Assembly (NCBI GenBank): GCA_030591525.1
Contig: JAUVAV010000001.1
Span: 1-64,000, forward strand
Direction: 5' to 3'
Length of the DNA stretch: 64,000 bases
DNA from: a candidate division FCPU426 bacterium
GTDB lineage: Bacteria > Oederibacteriota > JAAXVQ01 > JAUVAV01
Shown here: positions 43,801 to 52,550 of the stretch, in pieces
How the letters are laid out: each line of letters begins with the position of its first letter
Numbering within the stretch: position 1 is the stretch's first letter
Made by a program: the position numbers and the translations under genes
The notes under the pieces: model-generated
The model's input: the letters and a program-made list of their open reading frames with translations, nothing else
Told to the model about the DNA's origin: nothing
The model's database searches: none

Positions 43801-45123
43801 TATTTGGGTTCAGCCAACGGGCTTAGCGCAATCCCGTCCTGGACAGGAGAGAGCGACCAGACCGACGCGTGGTTTGGCTGTTCAGTAGGAAGCGCGGGAG
43901 ATGTGAATGGGGACGGGTATGGGGATGTGATCTGCGGAGCGTATCATTATGGCAATGGTCAGTCAAGTGAAGGCCAAGCATATGTGTTTCTAGGCTCAGC
44001 CGGCGGACTTAACGCAACCCCGGCCTGGACAGGAGAGAGCGGCCAGACAAGCGCATTTTTTGGCAGATCAGCAGGAAGCGCGGGAGATGTGAATGGAGAC
44101 GGGTATGGGGATGTGATCTGCGGCGCGCATTATTATGACAATGGGCAGACAGATGAAGGCCGAGCATATGTGTATTTGGGCTCAGCCACCGGGCTCAGCG
44201 CAATCCCGGCCTGGACAGGAGAGAGTGACCAGGTGGATGCGCGGTTTGGCACATCAGCAGGCAGCGCAGGAGATGTGAATGGAGACGGGTATGGGGATGT
44301 GATCTGCGGCGCGTATTCTTATGACAATGGGCAAACAAATGAAGGCCGGGCATATATGTACTATGGCAATGATTTTGGTGGTCTGAGCGTGCGTCCCAGG
44401 CAGGTCAAGGCGGATGGGACCAGTCTTATTGGGCCGGCCTGCGCAGCGTCTTATTTGCCAAGCAACACGCAGGCCAGGATCAGGCTCTGGGCCAGGACCA
44501 GCCAGGGCCGTACCCGGGCCAAGGTCCGGGTCGAGACCGCGCTGCCGGGAAACAGCTTCACAGGAACTAATATACAAACCGGCCCAACCTACCAGGATAT
44601 CGGGGTTAGCGGCATGGACCTGGAACTCATTTTAACCGGATTAAATCCCATGCAAGCCTACAGGTGGCGGGCGCGATTGCTGTATGACCCCACTAATGCG
44701 CCGTATGGCTTGCTGCACAGCCCATGGTTTAGTCTAAGCCTGGCGTCCTTGGAAGGCGGCCCTGATTTTCGCACCGGGCCGTTCGCAGAAAACACACCAA
44801 CCCCTGTCCCTACCAGTACTTCTACCCCGGTTAACCTGCCAACACATTCCCTGGGTCCTTTTTTCAGAATTATGCATGCCTTGGCAAGAGTCTCCTGCGG
44901 AGAAAGCGCTGTCATGGAGATCAACCTTTCCCAGGGGAGCCAAGTAAGTATAAAGATTTATGATCTAACCGGCCGGAAGATTTCCACCTTGCGGGATGAG
45001 TATATGCCAGCCGGCCGGCATGAGATAGAATGGAACGGCGGCCAGGCAGGGTCTGGCATGTATTTGGTATACTGCGAGGCCGGGCAGCATAGGGCGCGGG
45101 GGAAGATAGTTGTGGTAAGATAG
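40888..45123 (+). CDS. secreted FG-GAP (integrin-alpha-like) repeat protein
   Basis: 1411 residues. An N-terminal hydrophobic helix (VILTGVLIIAGLALFAWLG) exports or anchors it. An N-terminal domain to about 305 ends with AQYPIYIDP, as in other FG-GAP surface proteins. Fourteen tandem 62-residue FG-GAP repeats (about 311-1178), each with the Ca-binding D-V-N-G-D-G-Y-G-D loop, should form beta propellers. Then come a fibronectin-like region, a Pro/Thr linker (about 1290-1310) and a C-terminal domain (VSIKIYDLTGRKI...GMYLVY) like those that sort or anchor surface proteins. Likely role: adhesion or matrix binding. I start at MHKVSNR with GAGGA eight bases upstream. Confidence 0.9.
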   Translation: MHKVSNRVILTGVLIIAGLALFAWLGIKTGNEQAKQPALNPGNRVVDAMAVKAGANQSWLEQALASIASEEYKIKPDCQGILQAPNRKQNFRAYYKRSGMELGPRHAGTGAASRAPAKSAPLSPALEKAECEGDFSNWKFQWQTAYFGRPGAVKPVPEAKPTAFGNRVEYQRKDISEWYINKPQGIEQGFIIHHRPKKSRGGPLFPPEHSCPPTRDAINRVCIISQPITGLTLKLTADYNAIDLCDKHQAVVMRYGQLKVVDARNKKLWAGMRVENNRIVLAYDDTSAQYPIYIDPLMTTPAWTQEIDQADAYFGYSVGSAGDVNGDGYGDVICGAYGYDNGQTDEGRAYVYLGSATGLSATPAWTGESGQANASFGTSVGSAGDVNGDGYGDVICGANRYDNGQSDEGRAYVYLGSGSGLSATPVWTAECDQASAQFGYSVGSAGDVNGDGYGDVICGAYYYDNGESNEGRAYVYLGSAGGLSAAPAWTGESDQASAQFGYSAGSAGDVNGDGYGDVICGAYGYDNGQSDEGRAYVYLGSASGLSATPAWTGESGQATAFFGISVGSAGDVNGDGYGDVIIGADSYTNGQFNEGRAYVYLGSATGLSAVPAWTGESDQASAQFSISVGSAGDVNGDGYGDVICGAYRYDNGQSDEGRAYVYLGSASGLAASAAWTGESDQATAFFGRSVGSAGDVNGNGFGDVICGANSYDNGQTNEGRAYVYLGSASGLAASAAWIEESDQADALFGFSAGSAGDVNGDGYGDVICGAYTYDNGQINEGQAYVYLGSANGLNATPAWTGESDQADARFGISAGSAGDVNGDGYGDVICGADRYDNGQTDEGRAYVYLGSATGLSATPAWTGESDQANALFGISVVSAGDVNGDGYGDVIVGAPYYDNGQTDEGQVYVYLGSASGLSATPAWTVDSNQADACYGRSAGSAGDVNGDGYGDVICGAYLYDNGQSSEGRAFVYLGSANGLSAIPSWTGESDQTDAWFGCSVGSAGDVNGDGYGDVICGAYHYGNGQSSEGQAYVFLGSAGGLNATPAWTGESGQTSAFFGRSAGSAGDVNGDGYGDVICGAHYYDNGQTDEGRAYVYLGSATGLSAIPAWTGESDQVDARFGTSAGSAGDVNGDGYGDVICGAYSYDNGQTNEGRAYMYYGNDFGGLSVRPRQVKADGTSLIGPACAASYLPSNTQARIRLWARTSQGRTRAKVRVETALPGNSFTGTNIQTGPTYQDIGVSGMDLELILTGLNPMQAYRWRARLLYDPTNAPYGLLHSPWFSLSLASLEGGPDFRTGPFAENTPTPVPTSTSTPVNLPTHSLGPFFRIMHALARVSCGESAVMEINLSQGSQVSIKIYDLTGRKISTLRDEYMPAGRHEIEWNGGQAGSGMYLVYCEAGQHRARGKIVVVR
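41484..41545. repeat. two palindromic repeats in frame inside the FG-GAP gene
   Basis: GTAGGGGCGGGCCT...CCCGCCC is followed by TAGAGACGCGATTAACCGCG-TCT. Both are of the kinds that elsewhere lie between genes. Here they encode a Gly/Pro/Cys-rich insert around residues 200-220 without breaking the frame. Confidence 0.75.
41821..44400 (+). repeat. 14 tandem 186-bp coding repeats
   Basis: Period 186 bp, from the Ala codon before F-G in each unit. Units are very similar in DNA, including silent positions, and vary mainly at the residue pairs around Y-x-Y-D-N-G-Q and before each F-G. Such uniformity points to recent duplication or gene conversion. Confidence 0.93.
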
Positions 45124-45223
45124 TACCTGGCTGCTTCATGGGGATCTGTTTCTAAAATTTTGTGTATCAATGCCCGCCGCTGCTTGTTTGGCACTTTGGT
45201 GGGAATCCTTCGGTGTCGGTTCC

Positions 45224-47341
45224 CTAAGCTGCCAACCGAGAAAAGTCGGCCAGGATCCAGATTTGCCGCGCAAGATTGCTTAATAAATTCAGGCGGTTGC
45301 GGCGGATCTTCTCGTTTTCATCCATGACCAGGACATCATTAAAGAAGCGGTCAATCAGCGGCTTCATTTCAGCTAAGCATTCAAAGCATGCTCTGAAATT
45401 CCCGGCTCGTGATAAATCTGTGATCTCTTTTCCCGCTTTTTGACAGGCGGCTTGCAATTTATTTTCCGTTTCATGGCTGAAAAGCCGGGTATCAACTTCT
45501 TTCTCTTCCTGGCCTGGCGAAAGATTCCGGAACGTATCCTTGGGCAGAATATTAACTACCCGGGAAAAAGTTATGATTTTCTCCGTGAATCCGGGTTCGC
45601 TTCTTAAAGCATGCAGAGTTTCCGCCTTTTGCACCAGGACGGTTATGTCATCCCACCAGACACCCAGCAAAGCCTGGATAAGATCTGGCTTTATATTTCT
45701 TCGCGCAAGTTCACTCTCCATGCGCCCCTGGATATAAATTTTTACCCCGGTTTTAATCTCCTCAGCTTTTTCGCTAAAACTATTAAACCCCTGCACGCTC
45801 AACTTCAGGACTTCATTCAAGGAGTAATGGTACCCAACATCCAGGGTTATGGCAATAATTCCCTGGGCGGCGCGGCGAAGCGCATAAGGGTCTTTGGTGC
45901 CGGTCGGGATAAAACCCGCGCCCCAGCAACCAATGATATGATCGAATTTATCCGCCAGGGCCAGGACTCGTCCCACCGGCGTGGCTGGGAGATTATCATC
46001 CGACCAACGCGGTAAATATTGCTCGCGAATGGCCAGGGCCGCGGATTCCGGAACGCCCTGGGCCAAGGCATAACAGGTTCCCATAATTCCCTGGAGCGAG
46101 CTGAACTCCTTTTCCTGCACCACCAGGGATATAAGATCCGCCTTGGAAAGATGGGCCGCCGGTTGTACGTTTTGTTCCTGTCCGGGCTCCAGCTTTTCAG
46201 CCAGCCGCACGCATAAATTTTCCAGGCGTTGGGTTTTATCCAGCAGGCTTCCCAGCCCTTTTATCCAGAGCACGCGTTCCAAGTCCGAGACTTTTTGTTC
46301 CAAAGGATTTTTAATATCCTGGTTATAGAAGAATTCGGCATCTTTCAGGCGGGCTTCCAGCACCCGTTCGAATCCCGGGCGCATTGTGTCCGGGGCTGCC
46401 AATGGATTGTCATGCACTGCCAGAAAAAACGGCAAAAGTTTGCCGGATTCATCCTCAATTGCAAAATAGCGCTGGTGTTCACGTAAAGTAGTAATAATTA
46501 TTTCACGGGGCAAATCAAGAAAGTTCTTGGAAATACTGCCCGAGAGTACGCCCGGAAACTCGGCCATCATTGCCACTGTTTCCAATAAACCGCTATCCTT
46601 TACCGGACATCCGCCCAATCTCCGGGCTTCTGCTTCTAAGGCTTTTTGTATTGCAATGAGGCGTTCTTCGTTTGAACAAATTACTCTGCCTTGCCGGAGT
46701 ATGTTTTCATGCTCTGAGGCGCTTGGCACCTCGGCTTGTTGCGGACGATGCCGGGGATGCAGCCGGGTAATCCGGCCGGCTTCCACATCCGCGAAATGGA
46801 AGGGAATAACCTCTGTGCCGAACAGAGTTATAATCCAGCGCACCGGCCGCGCGAACCTGGCACCTGATGCTTCCCAGCGCATGGTCTTGGGAAAATCGAA
46901 TTTTTCCCGGATTAATTCGGAAAATATTTCCGGTAATAAAACCTGTGTCGGCCGGCCTTTTTCTTCCAATCGAACAAAAAGCCGGTCGTCTTGTATACTT
47001 ATCTCTTCGGGCCTGACTCCGGCCTTGCGCAGGAATCCCTGGCCGGCCGGAGAGAGTGTGCCATCCGGAAGATAGGCAATGCTTTGCTTTGGCCCGGACA
47101 GCTCCCGGGTAAACGAGGTTTGGTCTTCAGCCAGTCCTTTAATTAAAAATATAATTCTCCGGGGGGTCGCGTGCACCTTCACATTATCAAATACCAGGCC
47201 TTTATTCTTAAGCAGCCCTTCCGTTTTGAGAGATAAACGCGCCTGTTCCCTGGCGGGCATATAATCCGTCGGCAGTTCCTCGCAGCCGATTTCCAGAAGC
47301 GCGTCTTTTTTTAATTGGTCTTTCTGTTTAACACTATTCAT
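45224..47341 (-). CDS. glyS: glycyl-tRNA synthetase beta subunit
   Basis: 705 residues. The beta subunit of the alpha2-beta2 GlyRS binds tRNA-Gly and supports the alpha subunit. Opening L-L-E-I-G-C-E-E-L-P and DKFDHIIGCWGAGFIPTGTKDPYALRRA are family hallmarks. A C-terminal anticodon-binding domain of the DALR type (VLVMDENEKIRRNRLNLLSN) is present. It is separated from glyQ by 190 bp containing an inverted-repeat element, whereas the two genes are usually adjacent. Confidence 0.96.
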   Translation of the reverse strand: MNSVKQKDQLKKDALLEIGCEELPTDYMPAREQARLSLKTEGLLKNKGLVFDNVKVHATPRRIIFLIKGLAEDQTSFTRELSGPKQSIAYLPDGTLSPAGQGFLRKAGVRPEEISIQDDRLFVRLEEKGRPTQVLLPEIFSELIREKFDFPKTMRWEASGARFARPVRWIITLFGTEVIPFHFADVEAGRITRLHPRHRPQQAEVPSASEHENILRQGRVICSNEERLIAIQKALEAEARRLGGCPVKDSGLLETVAMMAEFPGVLSGSISKNFLDLPREIIITTLREHQRYFAIEDESGKLLPFFLAVHDNPLAAPDTMRPGFERVLEARLKDAEFFYNQDIKNPLEQKVSDLERVLWIKGLGSLLDKTQRLENLCVRLAEKLEPGQEQNVQPAAHLSKADLISLVVQEKEFSSLQGIMGTCYALAQGVPESAALAIREQYLPRWSDDNLPATPVGRVLALADKFDHIIGCWGAGFIPTGTKDPYALRRAAQGIIAITLDVGYHYSLNEVLKLSVQGFNSFSEKAEEIKTGVKIYIQGRMESELARRNIKPDLIQALLGVWWDDITVLVQKAETLHALRSEPGFTEKIITFSRVVNILPKDTFRNLSPGQEEKEVDTRLFSHETENKLQAACQKAGKEITDLSRAGNFRACFECLAEMKPLIDRFFNDVLVMDENEKIRRNRLNLLSNLARQIWILADFSRLAA

Positions 47342-47390
47342 GTCATATAACCCTCAAAATTCGCGAATTTTAATTAAACATGCTGTAAAT

Positions 47391-47527
47391 AAGCGTCCGG
47401 GAGGTCTTTTGGAAAAACATTGCGCGGGGACTGCGAAAAACAGTATGTTCTCATGCTTATTCTCGGCTGTGCAGGTTGTGAAACGATTTCCGCTTCAATG
47501 TTTTGTAAAAAGACCTCCCGGACGCTA
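47391..47527. repeat. 137-bp inverted-repeat element between glyQ and glyS
   Basis: Left arm from 47392 (AGCGTCCGGGAGGTCTTTT) matches the complement of the right arm ending at 47526. With the inner AAAACATTG/CAATGTTTT the arms reach 31 nt with three mismatches. The 75-nt middle has no coding frame. Both genes flanking it are on the minus strand. Confidence 0.85.
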
Positions 47528-47531
47528 AAAA

Positions 47532-48398
47532 TCAAACCATTAAGGGAAATCCCAGCTCTTCCCGGTGTTTAATATAGCCTTGCGCGCAGAGCCGGGCCAG
47601 GTTGCGCAAGCGCGAGATATAACCCACGCGCTCGGTAACTGAGATAGAACCCCGGGCCTCCAGTAAATTAAAAAGGTGTGAACTCTTGACCAGTTGGTCA
47701 TAAGCCGGCATAACCAGATTCAACTCGATTAAACGCCCGGTCTCTTTCTCGCAAACCCTAAAAGCTTCCAGGAGCGCTTCAGGATTCGAGACCTCAAAAT
47801 TAAACCGCGACCACTGTACCTCATTGGCATGAAAAAGCTCGCCATAGCTAATGCCGTTTCCCCACTCAATCTTGAAAATCGAATCTACCTTCTGCAGAAA
47901 CATGGCTATTCGTTCCAGTCCGTAGGTGATTTCCACGCTGACCGGGTTTAAATCAATTGAACCCATCTGCTGAAAATAGGTGAACTGAGTGATCTCCAGC
48001 CCATCCAGCCATACCTGCCACCCGAGCCCGCCGGCTCCCAAGGTCGGCGATTCCCAATCATCCTCAGTAAAACGTATATCGTGCTCTTCCAGGTTTAAGC
48101 CGATCTCCTTTAAGCTCGCGCGATATTGTTCCTGGATATCCTTCGGAGACGGCTTGATAATAACCTGGAACTGGTAATAATGCTGTCCCCGGTTCGGATT
48201 CTCGCCGTAGCGTCCGTCCTTGGGCCGGCGGCAGGGTTCAATATTGGCTGAAGCCCATGGTTCCGGTCCCAACACCCGCAGGAAAGTGGCAGGATTAAAA
48301 GTGGAAGCCCCCTTTTCCAAATCGTACGGCTGCACGATCAAGCACCCCTGCGCGGACCAGAAATTTTCGAGCTTTTGAATAATCTCCTGGAATGTCAA
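47532..48398 (-). CDS. glyQ: glycyl-tRNA synthetase alpha subunit
   Basis: 288 residues; catalytic subunit of the tetrameric Gly[36 protein letters not shown] and the class II segment [20 protein letters not shown] (in two parts) are unmistakable. I place the start at TTG 48398, seven bases after AAGGAG; it overlaps the recO stop as TTGA, and a start 12 codons earlier would add residues not found in the family. Confidence 0.95.
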   Translation of the reverse strand: MTFQEIIQKLENFWSAQGCLIVQPYDLEKGASTFNPATFLRVLGPEPWASANIEPCRRPKDGRYGENPNRGQHYYQFQVIIKPSPKDIQEQYRASLKEIGLNLEEHDIRFTEDDWESPTLGAGGLGWQVWLDGLEITQFTYFQQMGSIDLNPVSVEITYGLERIAMFLQKVDSIFKIEWGNGISYGELFHANEVQWSRFNFEVSNPEALLEAFRVCEKETGRLIELNLVMPAYDQLVKSSHLFNLLEARGSISVTERVGYISRLRNLARLCAQGYIKHREELGFPLMV

Positions 48399-49153
48399 TT
48401 CTTTACTCCTTCCAGTTTTGCTACCGCTTGGCAAAAGATATCGCTTTTTAATTTCCGGCCCAGTTGATAATGAAGCGCTGCCTCTAGCAGGGCCGTTATT
48501 TCACTTTGAAGTTTAGGATGCAGATGCAAGCGCTGCATTTTATCCGCCGGAAACCGGAGTAATCTTTCCAGCAGGCGCCGCGCTCCAGGTGAGATGGAAA
48601 CGCCTCCGCTTGGCCGGCAGGCCCGGCAAACCACTCCCCCGGTTTCAGCCTGGTAGGCCATGGCTTCTGACTCACATTGGCAAAGCTGGCAGGCTTGAAG
48701 ATCCGGACGATACCCCAACTGATTTAAAAAACCGGCCTCAAACCAGGTTCCCGCCAGGGAGGGCTGCACGCCGGTCTCCAGGAGCTGGAGCGCGGCCAAA
48801 AGCAGGTTGAAAATTTCAGGCAAAGGCTGCCGTTCCGGCGTAAGTCCATCCACCAGTTCACACATCCGTGCCGCCTGGCCTAAGGCTGTCAAATCCGTTT
48901 TCAAACCCGGAAAGGCGTTTTCCAACTGCCCCTGGGTAATCAGCATAAGTTCCCGGGTTTCCCGGCCGTACAATTGAAGCTCGGAAAAAGAGAGCCAACC
49001 CAGAGATGCGGCCAACCGGCTGCGGCTGCGCCGCACACCCTTGGCAATACCCCGGACTTTTCCCCGCTCCCGGGTAAATAGCACTATTACCCGGTCGGCC
49101 TCGGAAAAATCGTAAGTTCTAAGAACCAATCCTGATGTGCGGTAAGTAGACAT
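48395..49153 (-). CDS. recO: DNA repair protein RecO
   Basis: 252 residues. N-terminal OB fold ([36 protein letters not shown]) and a C-terminal helical domain with a four-Cys zinc site (CQLC...CRAC, about 152-180). RecO helps load RecA at gaps within the RecFOR pathway and anneals ssDNA. It is the first gene of recO-glyQ-glyS, an order found in several bacterial groups. Confidence 0.93.
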   Translation of the reverse strand: MSTYRTSGLVLRTYDFSEADRVIVLFTRERGKVRGIAKGVRRSRSRLAASLGWLSFSELQLYGRETRELMLITQGQLENAFPGLKTDLTALGQAARMCELVDGLTPERQPLPEIFNLLLAALQLLETGVQPSLAGTWFEAGFLNQLGYRPDLQACQLCQCESEAMAYQAETGGVVCRACRPSGGVSISPGARRLLERLLRFPADKMQRLHLHPKLQSEITALLEAALHYQLGRKLKSDIFCQAVAKLEGVKN

Positions 49154-49167
49154 GGCGGCCTAAAAGA

Positions 49168-49206
49168 AAGAACCACGCCCCGTAGAAAAAGAGGCATGGT
49201 TCTTCT
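49168..49206 (-). terminator. hairpin between the Yip1-family gene and recO
   Basis: AGAACCACGCC (49169-49179) pairs with GGCATGGTTCT (49193-49203) with one mismatch. On the minus strand it is followed by TTCTTTT, so it may end transcription from the upstream gene. Confidence 0.45.
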
Positions 49207-49236
49207 TGTGGTATGATGGGTTTTTATCGCGAACCC

Positions 49237-49397
49237 GGATTCAATTTTCCCCGCTCTTCAGAGCGGGGAATTGGATATGATCTGTAGAAAACCATTATTA
49301 CTACCCCGCTTCATCCCCGGCTTGAACATGCATGTCAATAATAATCTTCATCTCATGTCATGAAGTCAAGCCGGGGAATTCGCGGTTAACATATTAA
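49237..49397 (+). repeat. two-hairpin repeat, copy I
   Basis: Same order as copy H: CCCCGCTCT-TC-AGAGCGGGG, AATTGGATATGATCTGTAGA, then TCCCCGGCTTGA/TCAAGCCGGGGA and AATTCGCGGTTAACATATTA. Its last bases contain the TAA stop of the Yip1-family gene on the other strand. Confidence 0.82.
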
Positions 49398-49921
49398 CGA
49401 ACCGGCGGTACGTATCCGGTTATTCCAATGCCGATAACCGCTAGTGCCACCACAAGAAGTAAGACAATGGCCATGGCAATAGCGACCGCAATAACAGCTT
49501 TAGCGGTCGTAAGTTTATGAATCTCGCGCATGCCTAAAACCGTCAGCACCAGCCCATAAATAGACCCCAGTATGGAAACAATGGGAATCCAGCCTATAAT
49601 ATTTACAACATTGGAATAAGCGACTACGCGCAGCGTAGCTTCATAGGTTCCGGTGCCGCCCACGATTTTAGAGCAGAGCAACAGTAAGAGCGCGGCTAGG
49701 AACAAACTGATGACTACGGCAATGGGCGCAAAAATAATCGCCAGAAATCCGATACCCAGGGTTACGATAGTCAGTCCGATCCCCATAATTACGGCTGTAA
49801 TAACGGCAAAAATCAGTGGTTCCTTATATCCCCCCGTAATTGGCATTGCCTTGAAAAAATCAATCGGTTTGGTAATTATCTGCTTAGCTGTTTCATAATA
49901 TTGTTTTAAAAATTCTGTCAT
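49394..49921 (-). CDS. Yip1-domain membrane protein
   Basis: 175 residues. The opening FLKQYYETAKQIITKPIDFF is typical of bacterial Yip1-domain proteins (substrate and role unknown). About five hydrophobic helices follow. The end GYVPPVR and stop fall within repeat I. It is preceded by a weak purine run only. Confidence 0.8.
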   Translation of the reverse strand: MTEFLKQYYETAKQIITKPIDFFKAMPITGGYKEPLIFAVITAVIMGIGLTIVTLGIGFLAIIFAPIAVVISLFLAALLLLLCSKIVGGTGTYEATLRVVAYSNVVNIIGWIPIVSILGSIYGLVLTVLGMREIHKLTTAKAVIAVAIAMAIVLLLVVALAVIGIGITGYVPPVR

Positions 49922-50001
49922 GTTTGAACCCCCTTGATTTTTATATAAATTTTCTTTTTAATCTATCATGCTTTTTAGCTAAGTCAAGCTAAATTTCCAA
50001 C

Positions 50002-51297
50002 CTACCCTTTTCCCTCCGGATTCCCAGCCGGCAATTTTTCTATTCTAATTTTATCAACTTTTCGGCTGCTGGCTTCCAAAATGGTAAATTCCAAATCCTG
50101 ATAGGTAATCTGCTCGCTTTTTTTGGGCAGATGGCCCAACAAATCAGTGATAAAACCGCCGATGGTATTAAGATCTTTCACGTCCGGAAGTTCGACCGCC
50201 AGTATCGTGTTGATTTCTTTAATATCAGTCTGTCCTTCCACGGTCCATAAATCTTCCCCGATTTTTTCAATTCTTTTTTCCTCCACGTCGTACTCGTCCC
50301 GGATTTCCCCTACAATCTCTTCGATTAAATCTTCCAGCGTAACCAGACCCGAGGTTCCGCCATACTCATCCACCACGATGGCCAAATGCAGCCGGCCCCG
50401 TTGGAATTCATGCAGCAGCTCATCAACCTTCTTGGTTTCGGGCACAAAATGAGGCTGCCGCAGAATATCCTGAAGAACAATAAGTTCGCGGTTCTGCAAG
50501 ACAGATATAATATCCTTGGTATATACCACGCCGATGATGTTATCGACATTTTCCCGGTAAACCGGCATGCGTGAATAGCCGGTCTGAACAATTTGATCGA
50601 TAATGCGCTCCATGTCGTCATCGGCATTAATACCCTCCATTTCCGTACGCGGTACCATAACCTCACGGATCTGGGTCTCACCCAGCTTGATAACACCGTG
50701 GATCATCTGATGCTCCTGACGCTCGATCAAGCCTTCATCCGCCCCCATCTGGATTAGGGCGTGGATTTCCTCTTCAGTTACCATGGGAACAGAACTTCCC
50801 GGTTTTACTCCCAAAGGACGAAGAAAAAAATTGGCGATTTTGATTAATAAGCAGCTGACAGGATGCAGGAGCTTCCCCAGCAGTACCAGGGGCTGAATAA
50901 TTACCAGGGCTATGGGTTCGGATTTATGGATTGCCAGAATTTTCGGTGTAACCTCGCCGAAAAGAATAATAATCAGCGTAACCGCCGCCGCGATCAGTGT
51001 TCCGGTCTGGCCCCGATTCAACTGGAAAAGTTCCGAGATATGTATCGCCAAAAAGGCCGCTACCGTGGTGGCGCTGATATTTATAGCATTATTCAGTATT
51101 AAGATAGTGGTTAAGATGCGATTGGGATCCTTTTTCCATGCTTCCAGGGCCCGGCCCCGGCGGCCGCCCTTCTCAATGGCATGGGCCAGACGCGAGCGCC
51201 CCAAACCCATGAGCGCCGTTTCGCTGGCGGAAAAAACTCCGGAAAGCAAAAACAGCAAACCGAGCACAATTAAATCTACCGTAAAAATAAAATCCAT
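50002..51297 (-). CDS. CNNM/CorC-HlyC family membrane protein
   Basis: 431 residues. An N-terminal DUF21 transmembrane domain (about 1-190; FSASETALMGLGRSRL) is followed by a CBS pair (VPRTEMEGI...; DIISVLQNREL) and a CorC_HlyC domain (VEGQTDIKEINTIL). Relatives take part in Mg2+/Co2+ homeostasis, and some were first named as haemolysins. It lies eight bases after ybeY, a frequent pairing. The start Met opens the first helix. Confidence 0.92.
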   Translation of the reverse strand: MDFIFTVDLIVLGLLFLLSGVFSASETALMGLGRSRLAHAIEKGGRRGRALEAWKKDPNRILTTILILNNAINISATTVAAFLAIHISELFQLNRGQTGTLIAAAVTLIIILFGEVTPKILAIHKSEPIALVIIQPLVLLGKLLHPVSCLLIKIANFFLRPLGVKPGSSVPMVTEEEIHALIQMGADEGLIERQEHQMIHGVIKLGETQIREVMVPRTEMEGINADDDMERIIDQIVQTGYSRMPVYRENVDNIIGVVYTKDIISVLQNRELIVLQDILRQPHFVPETKKVDELLHEFQRGRLHLAIVVDEYGGTSGLVTLEDLIEEIVGEIRDEYDVEEKRIEKIGEDLWTVEGQTDIKEINTILAVELPDVKDLNTIGGFITDLLGHLPKKSEQITYQDLEFTILEASSRKVDKIRIEKLPAGNPEGKG

Positions 51298-51304
51298 TTA
51301 TTCC

Positions 51305-51754
51305 TCACTTCTCCCGGCAGAGATTTGATAAAACACCGTGGAGAGATTGCATTCTCAGTTTATCCACCAGCTTGGCATGATTATAACCCAGGAGATGTAA
51401 AATCCCATGAATTAAAATCAGCTTCATTTCCACCTGCCAGGCTACCTTCCGGGCCTGGGCTTGACGCCGGATGGCCGGCACGGAAATAACGAGATCCCCC
51501 AGAAGCCCGGGATGCGGCGGAAGGGGTTCCGCCGTCCCTTGATGCTCCCGCATGCTAAAAGAAAGAATGTCGGTTGGTTTATCCACGCCCCGGTAGTTCT
51601 GGTTAATAGTCTGAATGCCCTGATCATCCGTAAGCAGAATGGAGAGCTCGGGCGCTGCCAGGCGCAAGTTTCGCAAAATACCGCCTGCCATACGCCGGAG
51701 GGAGGTTAAATTTACGTTTATTTCATTTTGTCGGTTGGTAATCTCCACGGACAT
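51305..51754 (-). CDS. ybeY: endoribonuclease YbeY
   Basis: 149 residues. The zinc-binding motif reads HGILHLLGYNH, where the family usually has H-G-x-L-H-L-x-G-Y-D-H, so one Asp is Asn but the three His are kept. NYRGVDKPTDILSFS is the other conserved block. YbeY takes part in 16S rRNA 3' maturation and ribosome quality control. The corC-type gene follows. Confidence 0.93.
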   Translation of the reverse strand: MSVEITNRQNEINVNLTSLRRMAGGILRNLRLAAPELSILLTDDQGIQTINQNYRGVDKPTDILSFSMREHQGTAEPLPPHPGLLGDLVISVPAIRRQAQARKVAWQVEMKLILIHGILHLLGYNHAKLVDKLRMQSLHGVLSNLCREK

Positions 51755-52025
51755 GTATCCTAACTCCTTTTCCTTGCGTTCCCAGGGCAGCGCGAAAAAA
51801 TAAAAAAGACAGATAAGGAACCCGGGATTTTTTGCGGATAAATGGAAGCTAGATAAAATAAAAATTGATTTTTACATATTACCGGCGGGAAATAATACAG
51901 GATCAGCCTTGGGTCAAACCTAGGCACACCAGGCCGCACTCTGACTGGTTTAATATGCTCGCCTTTATTCAAAAGAAATTATCGCCCTCATCAATACTCC
52001 ATAGCCGGGATTTAACCGGAAAAGA
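51755..52025. other. intergenic stretch without a recognisable gene
   Basis: Between ybeY and the LysM lipoprotein. A 70-codon frame (51760-51972) has no family features. A CCTAGG/CCAGG-rich segment near 51920 could hold a small RNA, but I cannot support one. Confidence 0.4.
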
Positions 52026-52056
52026 AAAAAGGGGCCTTGCCAGCCCCTTTTTTCAT
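52026..52056. terminator. intrinsic terminator of the LysM lipoprotein gene
   Basis: GGGGC (52032-52036) pairs with GCCCC (52044-52048), with A6 on the left and T6 on the right, so it works on both strands. Confidence 0.85.
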
Positions 52057-52070
52057 CAGAAATATTGCGC

Positions 52071-52499
52071 TTAGTACTCTATTGGCAAACGCTGACGCGG
52101 TGTGGTATGTGGTACATAGCGCGGCGTGCGTTTGGCGTTTTCGATAGCCATCTCGACCTCTTCGGCCGAAAATTCGCGTGAAATGGCCAAATCCTGACCG
52201 ATCTCAATAATATCCGGATCTTCAATCTGGTCACGGTTAGCCTTAAACACCAGCGGCCACTGGAAGTTATCCCCGTAAATATCCGCCATCCCGGAAATAT
52301 CCCAGAGTGTATCCCCCTGCAGGACTGAGTAACGCTGCATTTCAGGCTCAGGTGCTTCCTCGGGTATTGGTTCAGGTTCTGCCATCATTGGAGTAGGTTC
52401 CGGTTGTATCTCGGTTTGACCTCCGCATCCGGCCATCCCTACCAATGCGCTGGCCAGGAATACCGCCACTGAAAATTTTACTATCCCGTCAAATTTCAT
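52071..52499 (-). CDS. LysM-domain lipoprotein
   Basis: 142 residues. The signal peptide ends in a lipobox L-V-G-M-A-G-C (Cys near 24). A Pro/Glu-rich spacer follows, then one LysM domain (YSVLQGDTLWDISGMADIYG, with the NRDQIEDPDIIEIGQDL end). It likely binds peptidoglycan or organises envelope proteins from the outer or inner membrane. A strong GGAGG lies upstream of ATG. It stands alone, with its own promoter and terminator. Confidence 0.9.
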   Translation of the reverse strand: MKFDGIVKFSVAVFLASALVGMAGCGGQTEIQPEPTPMMAEPEPIPEEAPEPEMQRYSVLQGDTLWDISGMADIYGDNFQWPLVFKANRDQIEDPDIIEIGQDLAISREFSAEEVEMAIENAKRTPRYVPHTTPRQRLPIEY

Positions 52500-52523
52500 G
52501 CTTTTTCACCTCCTTCCGAATTA

Positions 52524-52550
52524 GGGTGGTTTAAAAATTGGGAACCACCC
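52524..52550 (-). promoter_or_regulatory. leader hairpin before the LysM lipoprotein
   Basis: GGGTGGTT (52524-52531) and AACCACCC (52543-52550) form an 8-bp stem, close upstream of the GGAGG site on the minus strand. It could influence translation or message stability. Confidence 0.45.

Noticed and set aside
41821-44400. CRISPR array
   Set aside because: The regular 186-bp period is a coding tandem repeat with an unbroken frame; units have no unique spacers.
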